A stretch of 64,000 bases of DNA from Isoperla grammatica (taxonomy: Eukaryota; Arthropoda; Insecta; Plecoptera; Perlodidae): contig OX246749.1 of the NCBI GenBank assembly GCA_945910005.1, forward strand, positions 30,035,651 to 30,099,650, in the 5' to 3' direction. Positions 1-12,262 of this stretch are shown in pieces. Both the position numbers and the translations under genes were made by a program. Below the pieces are notes generated by a model. That model made no database searches, had not been told where the DNA came from, and saw only the letters and a program-made list of their open reading frames with translations. Position 1 is the stretch's first letter, and each line of letters begins with the position of its first letter.

Positions 1-72
1 GGCCGTACGCAGAGTCAAGTGTCACTTTAAGTACAGGGTTTTTTGCTATGGAATTGTATTTCTACATGCTAC

Positions 73-221
73 TTAACATAAGTGGTGCTGAGACCAGCTA
101 GCCACCACTAGAAGCCACAACCCGAGAAACTAGTGACATGTCACCCCCCGACCCGACTTATGTTGGAACCGGGGTGCTGAGCCCTGCTAGCCAGCACTAG
201 AAGCCACAGCCCGAGAAACTA
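73..221. repeat. 89-bp satellite, left block
   Basis: About two units of an 89-bp tandem repeat (core CCCGAGAAACTAGTGACATG, then a C-rich run and a GTGCTGAGCCCGGCTAGC palindrome-like core). The block stops exactly at the TA where the next element begins and resumes after it, so it is one array with the block at 1020-2898. Confidence 0.9.
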
Positions 222-1017
222 AAGTCAAATTATATTTAAGAAGCGTAGGGATTGAATGCAGACCGTCTGCGGTTGTGGGTATTGTGAGCGCGTCAAGCGT
301 GTCATCGAGTAATAGGCTTCGGCTCGGTTCAAACCGTCTTACAGTGCGACTAACAAACATTGGCTGTTCGGAGCCTACAGGGTTGGTTTAGTCGCTTTAA
401 ATTAAAGTCCCCCACTGAAAATCAGTTTAGTTCCTGAGTGGGTAGACTCTATAAATACGAATTTATTTATTTATTTATCAATCATAATAATCCATCTATT
501 TTATTTTTTAGTACGCGAGTCATGTGTGTCTGTTTCATGGACATCACATTTTTATTTTAGTGCGTATCATTTTGATTTTAAAGCTGTTTGTACACCTGCC
601 GAAAGTGATAAGAAATCCCCCCCCCCCCCCCCCACACACCTAAAAACAAAAATCTGATCTGATAGCCCGAATGTTTAGCTTCTGATTATTGGTTACGATT
701 TGTTTTTCCCGTTCATTATGGCTCATGCAGATGCTGTTGGAGTGCAGGTTATACATATACCGACAATGTACATATCCGCTTTTAATTACCTTCGAAAAAC
801 TCACTTTAAAAATAATGATACATCAATTCAGTGTTTCCGCATGTTCACTAGCATAGAAGATTCCATGGACTCGGGTCAATGTTTGTTGGTTGCCGTACAG
901 GACAAGTTGTGCCAGCTCGGACCCATTACCAGAATGACACGCTTGACGCGCTCACAATACCCACAACCGAAGACGCTCCCTATTCAATCCCTACGCTTCT
1001 TAAATATAATTTGACTT
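222..1017. mobile_element. 796-bp MITE with ~84-bp inverted ends, inserted at TA
   Basis: Both ends read inward as AAGTCAAATTATATTTAAGA and stay alike for about 84 bp (222-305 against 934-1017), with a short mismatched block near base 38. A TA dinucleotide flanks each side (220-221 and 1018-1019). Removing the element with one TA restores the satellite junction GAAACTAGTGAC exactly. The interior has a poly-C run (about 617-633), an ATTT-rich stretch and no transposase. The TA duplication suggests mobilisation by a Tc1/mariner-type transposase; that assignment is inference. Part of the interior (about 330-440) resembles 30800-30880 inside the LTR element. Confidence 0.88.
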
Positions 1018-1019
1018 TA

Positions 1020-2898
1020 GTGACATGTCACCCCCCGACCCGACTTATGTATCAACCGGGGTGCTGAGCCCGGCTAGCACGCACTAGAAGCCACAGCCCG
1101 AGAAACTAGTGACATGTCACCCCCCGACCTGACTTATGTTGGAACCGGGGTGCTGAGCCCGGCTAGCCAGCACTAAAAGCCACAGCCCAAGAAACTAGTG
1201 ACATTTCACCCCCCGACCCGACTTATGTTGGAACCGGGGTGCTGAGCCCGGCTAGCCAGCACTAGAAGCCATAGCCCGAGAAACTAGTGACATGTCACCC
1301 CCCGACCAGACTTATGTTGGAACCGGGGTGCTGAGCCCGGCTAGCCAGCACTAGAAGCCACAGCCCAAGAAACTAGTGACATATAACCCCCCGACCAGAC
1401 TTATGTTGGAACCGGGGTGCTGAGCCCGGCTAGCCAGCACTAGAAGCCACAGCCCAAGAAGCTAGTGACATATAACCCCCCGACCCGACTTATGTTGGAA
1501 CCAGGGTGCTGAGCCTGGCTAGCCAGCACTAGAAGCCACAGCCCGAGAAACTAGTGACATGTCACCCCTCGACCAGGCTTATGTTGGAACCGGGGTGCTA
1601 AGCCCGGCTAGCCAGCACTAGAAGCCACAGCCCGAGAAACTAGTGACATGTCACCCCCCGACCCGACTTATGTTGGAACCGGGGTGCTGAGCCCGGCTAG
1701 CCAGCACTAGAAGCCACAGCCCGAGAAACTAGTGACATGTCACCCCCCGACCCGACTTATGTTGGAACCGGGGTGCTGAGCCCGGCTAGCCAGCACTAGA
1801 AACCACAGCCCGAGAAACTAGTGACATGCCACCCCTCGACCAGACTTATGTTGGAACCGGGGTGCTAAGCCCGGCTAGCCAGCACTAGAAGCCACAGCCC
1901 GAGAAACTAGTGACATGTCACCCCTTGACCAGACTTATGTTGGAACCGGGGTGCTAAGCCCGGCTAGCCAGCACTAGAAGCCACAGCCCGAGAAACTAGT
2001 GACATGTCACCCCTCGACCAGACTTATGTTGGAACCGGGGTGCTAAGCCCGGCTAGCCAGCACTAAAAGCCACAGCCCGAGAAACTAGTGACATGTCACC
2101 CCCCGACCCGACTTATGTTGGAACCGGGGTGCTGAGCCCGGCTAGCCAGCACTAGAAGCCCACAGCCCGAGAAACTAGTGACATGTCACCCCCCGACCCG
2201 ACTTATGTTGGAACCGGGGTGCTGAGCCCGGCTAGCCAGCACTAGAAGCCCACAGCCCGAGAAACTAGTGACATGTCACCCCCCGACCCGACTTATGTTG
2301 GAACCGGGGTGCTGAGCCCGGCTAGCCAGCACTAGAAGCCCACAGCCCGAGAAACTAGTGACATGTCACCCCCCGACCCGACTTATGTTGGAACCGGGGT
2401 GCTGAGCCCGGCTAGCCAGCACTAGAAGCCACAGCCCGAGAAACTAGTGACATGCCACCCCTCGACCAGACTTATGTTGGAACCGGGGTGCTAAGCCCGG
2501 CTAGCCAGCACTAGAAGCCACAGCCCAAGAAACTAGTGACATGTCACCCCTCGACCAGACTTATGTTGGAACCGGGGTGCTAAGCCCGGCTAGCCAGCAC
2601 TAGAAGCCACAGCCCGAGAAACTAGTGACATGTCACCCCTCGACCAGACTTATGTTGGAACCGGGGTGCTAAGCCCGGCTAGCCAGCACTAAAAGCCACA
2701 GCCCGAGAAACTAGTGACATGTCACCCCCCGACCCGACTTATGTTGGAACCGGGGTGCTGAGCCCGGCTAGCACGCACTAGAAGCCCACAGCCCGAGAAA
2801 CTAGTGACATGTCACCCCCCGACCCGACTTATGTTGGAACCGGGGTGCTGAGCCCAGCTAGCCAGCACTAGAAGCCACAGCCTCATTAACTAGTGACG
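1020..2898. repeat. 89-bp satellite, main block
   Basis: About 21 units of the same 89-bp repeat. Two sub-variants alternate: CCCCCCGACCCGAC units with GCTGAGCCC, and CCCCTCGACCAGAC units with GCTAAGCCC. Several neighbouring units share an extra C (AGAAGCCCACAG), a sign of local unit amplification. No reading frame of interest. Confidence 0.95.
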
Positions 2899-3495
2899 AA
2901 CCTTATGTAGAAGGTGGAGCATCGTTCTCCACCTTTAAGTTGGGTTGGTGGTGGTGGTGGATGAAGGTAATGTGAAATATATCACACTGAGTAAACCTGA
3001 ACAGAATGATATATTCTGTTAGTCCGTTATTTTGACTACGGGTACTGGTACAAGTAGTAACTGTTATATTAGCAGGTTTGCTATTTTCACAATACATAGT
3101 ATGATTTTACAACTACATTGTACATACATTACAAAATTGCATCAATTCAAAAATACATCAAAATTGTATTATATTGGGTATTAAATGGCCTATTGTTGTA
3201 TATCTACCAATATACAATAATATCAGTGTCTGTGATAGGTAGGCTATCAACGTATAGAGATTGACAACCTAGCATATTGTCCTTCAATATAGGTACACAC
3301 ATGTAAAATAAGAAGACCTTAATTTACAAATCTATGAAATAAATAGTTTGCTTTCTATTAAAGTTAAAAAGGTCCACGTATTTTCATTCCGTTCAAAGGA
3401 AATGAAAGGAAACTACATGTGACATCAAATTTATAACAATTCAGTGCACAGTAAGATGAAACAAAATAAAAGTGACAGTAGAATATAATACAACA
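2899..3495. other. Unique AT-rich spacer with a short hairpin
   Basis: No gene seen. A hairpin with 9-bp arms (AAGGTGGAG / CTCCACCTT, about 2910-2935) stands just outside the satellite edge, followed by a GGT run. The rest is AT-rich with no repeat or coding signal that I can support. Confidence 0.5.
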
Positions 3496-3498
3496 TGG

Positions 3499-4001
<503 letters not shown>

Positions 4002-4853
4002 GTATCGGCAGACAAGTCGCGTTTTCCTCTCAATTTAAATGACGGAAATTTAAACTTGCTTCAAAAAATAAGTTCTGACACAGCAAAGGAGGTAACGATA
4101 TCAGAAAAGACTTTACATAGCAGACATTATAAAGAACTTCTTAAGGATAACGTCGATAGGGTAGCAGCGAACAAATGGTTAAGGTCCGGGGACATTTTCA
4201 GCGAAACAGAGGGATTTATGGTCGCTATTCAAGATAAAGTAATCAAGACTAACAATTACAAAAAAAAAATAATGAAAGACGTCACAGTGGATGATAAATG
4301 TAGAAAATGTAACATGAATGGCGAAACAATTGAACATATCGTATGTGGGTGCAAAATGCTTTGTCAAACCGGTTATTTTCATAGGCATAACCAAGTTGCA
4401 AACATTATACATAAAAAATTAGCCGTTAAGTATAAACTTATAAACACAACCACTGCGTATTACAAATACAAGCCTGAACAGGTCTTGGATAGTAAAGACT
4501 ACGAATTATATTACGACCGGGCAGTTATAACAGACCAAACCATACATCACAATAGACCGGATATTAATGATAAGAAGAAACCAGAAACGATTTTTATTGA
4601 TGTTGCTGTCCCTTTATGCCACATTGTAGAGACACCTTGGCGGGAAAAGATAAACAGATATTTGGAGTTATCTATTGAAATAAAACGATTGTGGAAGCAG
4701 AATAATGTAACTGTAGTACCGTTTATTAAAGCAGCAAATGGCATTGTTCCACGTAAACTCCATGACAGTATTAAACTTATTGGTCTCCAACCGAACATAA
4801 ACATCGAGATGCAAAAAGCAATAATTTTGAACACGTGTAGGATAGTACGATAA
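4002..4853 (+). pseudogene. C-terminal fragment of LINE ORF: CCHC finger and restriction-like endonuclease
   Basis: An open frame of about 283 codons enters from the TAA tract and ends at TAA 4851-4853. It carries a CX2CX8HX4C finger (C-RK-C ... H-IVCG-C, about 4303-4350). Next comes the endonuclease signature RPD, 12 residues, then D in IDVAVP (about 4554-4605), and a downstream K in EKINRY, as in R2/R4-type elements. The protein ends with the MQKAIILNTCRIVR tail. The start and reverse transcriptase are missing by 5' truncation. Relative to copy 2 it lacks two residues inside the RPD-to-D spacer, still within the family spacing. It cannot move by itself. Confidence 0.82.
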
Positions 4854-5135
4854 ATTTTGAACTAAGAAGAATGAAGACTTCAAGAAGTTCTCCATCCTGA
4901 TGGTGGTTTTCGTGGTTTTCCACCGTACGAAGAGCGAATGCTGGGATGAGTACAAATCGGCCATGACCTTACATAGCATCCACAGTTTGGTTTGGAAAAA
5001 TAATATGGACAATGATATATTTACTTAGTTCTAAGTAGATTTTAATAAGGTTAACGCATGGAAATACTTGACATTTGTGTCCGTACAACATGTTTATGCC
5101 GGTTTTGACCGAGTTTGTATGTATTGCAACAATAA
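4002..5135 (+). mobile_element. R4/Dong-clade LINE, 5'-truncated copy 1
   Basis: The copy starts abruptly after (TAA)n, carries the C-terminal part of a non-LTR retrotransposon protein, about 280 bp of 3' UTR, and ends GCAACAATAAAATAATAA as it runs into a new (TAA)n tract. Elements of the R4/Dong clade encode a restriction-like endonuclease, and Dong is known to insert into TAA repeats. The (TAA)n on both sides fits target-primed insertion into this microsatellite. Copy 2 lies directly downstream in the same orientation. No reverse transcriptase remains. Confidence 0.85.
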
Positions 5136-6571
<1,436 letters not shown>

Positions 6572-6958
6572 AATGAATAACAATAATTATAATTAAACCT
6601 CGCAAAATGTATTCTGTCAAGTGTAAGTAGTACTAAACTCTAACTAAAGATTTCCAGGTGTGCCCGGTTTCACTAAATAATTTAACTCGACAATTAGTGT
6701 AAACTGCACCATAGCCAACTTTTGATAAAACATATATTTTTTCATTCACAAGTGGGCTGAAATCTTATTAAATGTGTTGGATTGGATATTGGGCACCTGT
6801 CTTGTGTATAGACAGGATTTAGTTGTTCTGCAGAGCTATCAGAAATTTCAATATACTCATTTTAAATTAATTTCATAATTCTTAAAATTATTTACATTCC
6901 TATACTATGTTTCTTTAATACAACAATTGTCTGTCCTTCTAAATAAGCATGACATTTA

Positions 6959-7749
6959 AAGGCGGGTTCACACAAAATGACTAAGACTAACGATTAGTGT
7001 TTAAGAAAGTTGAAGTATACGATTTACATTGAAGCGTTCACATACTTTACTAGTGATTAGTGTTTAAGACCGAGTGATTAAGAAAGTTCATTATTGTTAT
7101 TCACAATTGTTAATCGTTAGTAACAACCAATCGCTGCGTGGAACGCCACCGTAGTTCAACGAATGAAAATTGTACCATCCGAGTCAAATTGAGTATTAAG
7201 GTTTTCACTTTTACGCAGAGTTTGTTTTGACAGCTTCCGGTCACGGCTTCCGGTACCGATGTAAACAATAGGTTCGTTTGATTTGGCTACACCTTTTGTA
7301 CTTTATGCACTCACTCCATGTTATTTCATGGGGTAAATGTCAAAAAGTACACAGTGACGGTAAATCAAACGAACCTAATTTTAAATCAAAGTTGCACGTC
7401 GTCTGCTGGAGCCTGTAGGTTATCAGTCCATATCAGTTACTATTTGAAAATGAATTCCGATTATGAGTGACTGGCGATATCATTCATATCTTCATCCATT
7501 TTCAACAAATATAATAACAGCTGTCAACTTCGGGACAACATGGAACCGTTTTTGTTTTACACGCCCACGCCATAGTACTAATTATTACGGGAAGAGTGCG
7601 CTACTCACTTGTCAAAGCACTCGAAGACTGCCATCTTTCAAAGTCGTCATGTATTTATTTGCAAGGTATGGGGGGTGGAGTTTTGTTTTCCTAAGGCTTA
7701 GTCACTGGTTGTTAGTCTTAGTCCATAGTAATTTTGTCTGAACGCGCCT
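6959..7749. mobile_element. 791-bp MITE nested in 6661-8145, flanked by TA
   Basis: Ends AAGGCGGGTTCACACAAAAT and (reverse complement of the right end) AGGCGCGTTCAGACAAAATT, followed on both sides by GACTAAGACTAAC. TA lies at 6957-6958 and 7750-7751. One terminal base differs between ends. The ends resemble the smaller TA-flanked palindrome at 8399-8591. The short reading frame at 7463-7741 inside it has no recognisable product. Confidence 0.7.
7271..7375. mobile_element. 105-bp palindromic MITE, innermost layer
   Basis: Starts GGTTCGTTTGATTTGGC and ends with the inverted AATCAAACGAACC. TA lies on both sides (7269-7270 and 7376-7377). Its inner arms pair CACCTTTTGTACTTT with AAAAAGTACACAGTG imperfectly. 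A related copy is at 9545-9651. Confidence 0.75.
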
Positions 7750-8373
7750 TAAACAAAGACTCAAAAGGTATATCAAATATTCATTGTTGTACTAGACCGA
7801 CGAAGAGCATGGTTCTATTTTGAGATAAAAAACTCTGATCATGGCCTTCTGTATACATTTTTTTAAATATCCAATAATGTTCAACAAATTTAAAGACTGA
7901 TCACAATATGAGGCCAATATGCCAACCTGAAGAAATCGTGTTGATTCAACTTTCTGGCAGAATGTTGTTATTTGTCATTGTAGTTAGTGTGAATGCATGT
8001 AGTAAAAGTGTTTTTTTATTGTTATTATAAAACTGACATGTTGACTAGATACTGAAATACAACAATATATGTCGTAAAAGTACAAATTGGTGATGGAGCC
8101 GTTTAAGACTAACTGCTGAGTTAAATAATTTGGTGAAACCGGGCAGTTGCATTTATCATTTAATTATTGTTGGCGAGCGTATTTTGTAATCGTGTGTTTA
8201 TTTAGCACGAATGATAGAACATTAAAAACATAATTAAAATGTCACAAATAATAATCAACATACATCTTCATGCATAATTCATTGTTTATGCTGGTATGGC
8301 ATTTGATATGGTCGTGTATTCCTAAATAAAAAGAAACGCCCTTGTAAAAATAAAGATTGCATTTGTTTAAATT

Positions 8374-9191
8374 CAGTGTTGTAAAAGTAACTTTTGTAAA
8401 GGCTGGTCCACACAGATTTTTTAAGCATAAGATTTAGGGTTTAACGCGTAGTCGTAAAGTTGGATCATAGGAAACACGTAATGGCGTTCACACAAAGTTT
8501 TAGTTTTAAGACATTGTTTTCATTGTTGTTTTTAAAACAACGTCTTAAAACCTTAAATCTTATGCTTAAAACATATGTGTGGACCAGCCTTTAAGTAATT
8601 CAGTTACAGTTACAGTTACTTGCCACTGAAAGTATTTCAGTTACAGTAGGTAATAGTTACTTTTTTACCAAAGTAACTGAATGACAGTTACAATTACTTT
8701 ATGAAGTAATTGAATTACTTTTCAGTTACTTCATACAATTTCTTAAAAGTGTAAATGAGTCAGCAAAACCTACACAAAATTAAGGACAATGTTTGTATTT
8801 TCCTGCCACTTACATAATATTGTATTAGTATGCTGACTACTTTAGCTTATTAAGTTATTTCTTATGAAATAAATATGTCCTAAAACATAAATACGAATTT
8901 AGAGTACTTCCTCATTCACCAAAGGATTTAACCACAACTCGCAATTATTTCTTAGTCGTTCCAGCACACACAAAAAAAATCATTTTTTTATTTTTATTTA
9001 CTAGAATGAGACAAATGTTTTATTATTATTTATATTAATGTACGAGCATGGTACTGAAGGAAAGTAACTGGAAAAAGTAACTGGAAACTGAGTATAATTA
9101 CTTATAAAAGTAATTCAGTTACAGTTACATCAAAATGGAAGTAATTGAAATAGTAATTGAGTTACTTTTACTCAGTTAATTCACAACACTG
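8374..9191. mobile_element. 818-bp hAT-type MITE with perfect 8-bp target duplication
   Basis: The left end CAGTGTTGTAAAAGTAACT and the right end (reverse complement CAGTGTTGTGAATTAACTGA, then AGTAAAAGTAACTC) form imperfect inverted repeats. The 8-bp direct repeat TTTAAATT stands at 8366-8373 and 9192-9199. Eight-base duplications and CAGTG-like ends are typical of the hAT superfamily. The interior is rich in AGTAACT/AGTTACT motifs on both strands and has no transposase. A second element (8399-8591) is inserted close to the left end. Confidence 0.85.
8399..8591. mobile_element. 193-bp palindromic MITE inside the hAT MITE
   Basis: Ends AAGGCTGGTCCACACAGAT and its inverted match TATGTGTGGACCAGCCTT. 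The arms continue with AAGCATAAGATTTA paired to TAAATCTTATGCTT. TA flanks both sides (8397-8398 and 8592-8593). It must be younger than its hAT host element. Confidence 0.85.
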
Positions 9192-9544
9192 TTTAAATTC
9201 AAATAAAATTTGGTTAATTCAACCAGAGTCTATAAAGAGCAGGGAGAAACTCTTTATCGAGTCTGATACATTGTCCTCATTCTACAACACTGAAAAATAT
9301 ACAATTCACCCCTCAATTATTATTCTTGTTACTTTTATCGTGGTTTGTAATCTGGCTCTCGAAAGCGGAAGCTGAAACGAGTCCTGACGTCACGATCCGT
9401 TCACAAGCGCGCGAAAGGTTTTAAGAAGACTGTGACTTACAAATATTAACATCAACAAAGCAGTGAATTCTTTTCGTTGCTAGGATTTTAATGAGTTTGT
9501 TTGCCTGTTGTTGGTCGCTTGTCTTTATTGCCGTTTCGTGTAAA

Positions 9545-9651
9545 GATTCTTATGATTTACCTACACCTTTTGTACTTTTCACACTATCTCTCTTAGAGAG
9601 CATTAGATGCAGTGCAAAAAGTGCAAAAGGTGTCAGTTACTAAAACGAACC
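9545..9651. mobile_element. Second copy of the ~105-bp palindromic MITE
   Basis: ATGATTTACCTACACCTTTT on the left pairs with AAAAGGTGTCAGTTACTAAA and ACGAACC on the right. The right end plus TA matches the copy at 7271-7375; the left terminal bases have drifted. Confidence 0.6.
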
Positions 9652-9887
9652 TAATGACAGAAGTTGATTTCACGTGGGGGAATGAAGGCGTTTTTTCCTA
9701 TAATATGTGACGCCCGTGTTTGGCTGTTTTGCCGTGTGGCGTGTTATATTATTTATGAACCCTATCCATTTAATAATGTAAACCCATCCTTAAACTCATC
9801 CACACGAGTAAAGCAGCCCCTGCTAGCTACTGCTACTGCACTCTGCAAAATGTTCATTTTTTAATGGACCGACGTTACATTGCTTCT

Positions 9888-10985
9888 GAGCACACCTGGC
9901 ACGCAATTACTCACTCCATTAATGTTACCTAGCAGCCAACTGGAGCGTGATCAAGACCAACTTAGCCCTGATCAAAGTTGATCAGGCTGAGTTTAACGCA
10001 CATTGGCTAAATCACGTTGAAATTCCTATGTTAGTGTGCTGAGTACACTTGTCACGTAATTATTAATTATCCATGTTAATTAGCAGCCAACTAAGGCGTG
10101 ATCAAGACCAACTATTAGCCCTGATCAAGGTTGATCAGGCTGAGTTTAACGCACATTGGCTAAATCACGTTGAAATTCCTATGTTGGTGTGCTGAGTACA
10201 CTTGTCACGTAATTATTAATTATTAATGTTAATTAGCAGCCAACTAAGGCGTGATCAAGACCAACTATTAGCCCTGATCAAGGTTGATCAGGCTGAATTT
10301 AACGCACATTGGCTAAATCACGTTGAAATTCCTATGTTGGTGTGCTGAGTACACTTGTCACGTAATTATTAATTATTAATGTTAATTAGCAGCCAACTGA
10401 AGCGTGATCAAGACCAACTTAGCCCTGATCAAGGTTGATAAGGCTGTGATTAACACATTTTGGCCAAATCATGTTGAAATTCCTATGTTGGTGTGCTGAG
10501 TACACTTGTCACGTAATTATTAATTATTAATGTTAATTAGCAGCCTACTGAAGCGTGATCAAGACCAACTTAGCCCTGATCAAGGTTGATCAGGCTGTGA
10601 TTAACACATTTTGGCCAAATCATGTTGAAATTTCTATGTTGGTGTGCTGCGTACACTTGTCACGTAATTATTAATTATTAATGTTAATTAGCAGCCTACT
10701 GAAGCGTGATCAAGACCAACTTAGCCCTGATCAAGGTTGATCAGGCTGTGATTAACACATTTTGTCCAAATCATGACGAAATTCCTAGGTTGGTGTGTTG
10801 AGTACACTTGTTACGTAATTATTGATTATTAATGTTAATTAGCAGCCTACTGAAGCGTGATCAAGAACAACTTAGCCCTGATCAACGTTAATCAGGCTGT
10901 GATTAACACATTTTGGCCAAATCATGACGAAATTCCTATGTTGGTGTGCTGCGTTAATTTGTCACACCAAGTCTTATTAATGTTA
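9888..10985. repeat. 151-bp tandem array, GATC-rich
   Basis: Seven to eight units, with unit starts (AGCAGCC) at 9931, 10082, 10235, 10388, 10539, 10690 and 10841. Each unit holds several TGATCA or GATCAAG motifs and the block GTGTGCTGAGTACACTTG. Units fall into two variants (GAGTTTAACGCACATTGG and GTGATTAACACATTTTGG). No coding signal. Confidence 0.95.
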
Positions 10986-11578
10986 ATGCGTTTATTAAGG
11001 GTGATCCATGGATGTTACATGGTGATCATTGGTGATCAAACCGTGATCATCCTGATGGTGTATACGTCGATTTGGTCTGAGCTTAGTGGTGTGCTAGCAT
11101 TAAGTTATCACACCATGCACCTTAATTGCCATAATTGATGTGTTAATTGTGATCAAACTCTATTGGAGACTCAAATTAACTCATAGATAGCGCTGCTAAG
11201 CAACACCCTTATCTGCGCCATTGATGATTTAACAATAAAGCAACAATGAACAATTGACAGATAAACTCATCCTTATAGTAGTTTATTTTCTTGCCACCAG
11301 AATGCGTATAGTTTACTTTCAAACTTTTGGCATGGTTTTTGATTTTTGATTACGTCGTTGGTGTGCTAACTTTATATACATCATCTCGAGGGCAATAATA
11401 CCCAACAAAATTTGCCTCCGGCGGCTGGGGCTTCACCCCAGACCCCTCTCTACCCACGCCCCTCTATCAAGCTGTCAGTTCGCACCCTGTACACACCAAA
11501 GGTATTGTCATCGCCAAAAACATAACTTGCATAAGATTGTTCAATGAATAAAAGCAACATCTCTTGCTTAAACAAGCA
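10986..11578. other. Spacer with GATC-rich tail and a dispersed-repeat fragment
   Basis: No gene seen. The first part (to about 11160) keeps GTGATCA motifs like the array beside it. Positions about 11405-11450 (CCTCCGGCGGCTGGGGCTTC then CCCCAGACCCC) match a segment of the hAT-type element in the intron at 51125-51165, so a truncated relative of that element probably lies here. Confidence 0.5.
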
Positions 11579-12005
11579 AATACCTAAATAAGTAAATAAA
11601 TGACTTGGTACATAAGTAAATAAAGAATAAGTAAAATAAGTAAACAAGTAAACAAATAAACAAGTAAACAAGTAAATAACTAAATAAAATTAATAACTGG
11701 ATAAATGAATAACTAAATAAAATGAATGAATGAATGAATAAATGAATAGACGAAAAAATGAATAATAGAATAAATGAATTGAATAAATGAATAAATGAAT
11801 AACAAATAAATAAATAAATGAATAAATGAATAAATAAATGAATAAATGAATAAATGAATAAATAAAGGAATACATGAATAAATAAATGAATAAATGAATA
11901 AATGAATAAATGAATAAATGAATAAATAAATGAATAAATGAATTAATGAATAAAACAATAAATGAATAAATGAATAAATGAATAAATTAAGAAATTAATA
12001 ATTTA
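11579..12005. repeat. AAATGAAT / AAGT microsatellite
   Basis: Tetra- and octanucleotide repeats of AAAT, GAAT and AAGT, with a graded change from AAGT-rich (11590-11690) to AAATGAAT (11720-12000). Leu/Phe/Ile-rich frames on the minus strand are by-products. Confidence 0.95.
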
Positions 12006-12179
12006 ATAAATAGAAACTCACTCAGTTAGAACAACTGACTTTCAGTGGGGACATTTATAGGCTACTACCTTTAATTATGTGCTTTGTTGCTATGACGGCT
12101 CTAAATTCACCGTTTACATAATACCGGTACGCCAGAACCATATTGATGGAATTAAGTCAAGTTCCAAACTAAAAAAAAA

Positions 12180-12262
12180 AACCATGCTCCGACCGGGAAT
12201 TGAACCTTATACCTTCTGCATTACATTACACATGGTAGCGCAGCCCTACACAGAAATCTTCT
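12180..12262 (-). repeat. Possible tRNA-derived SINE head fragment
   Basis: The minus strand carries the polymerase III B-box-like GGTTCAATTCCCGG (about 12194-12207) with a T-run/A-run at its 3' side. The A box and body are not clear. This is a weak call. Confidence 0.35.

Larger units (their letters stand above)
6661..8145. mobile_element. 1.5-kb inverted-repeat element, outer layer of a MITE nest
   Basis: Left end TGCCCGGTTTCACTAAATAA and right end (reverse complement) TGCCCGGTTTCACCAAATTA stay alike for about 65 bp. No target duplication is evident next to the ends (AGGTG on the left, GTTGC on the right). No transposase is seen; the interior is occupied by a second element (6959-7749), which contains a third. 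Confidence 0.7.
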
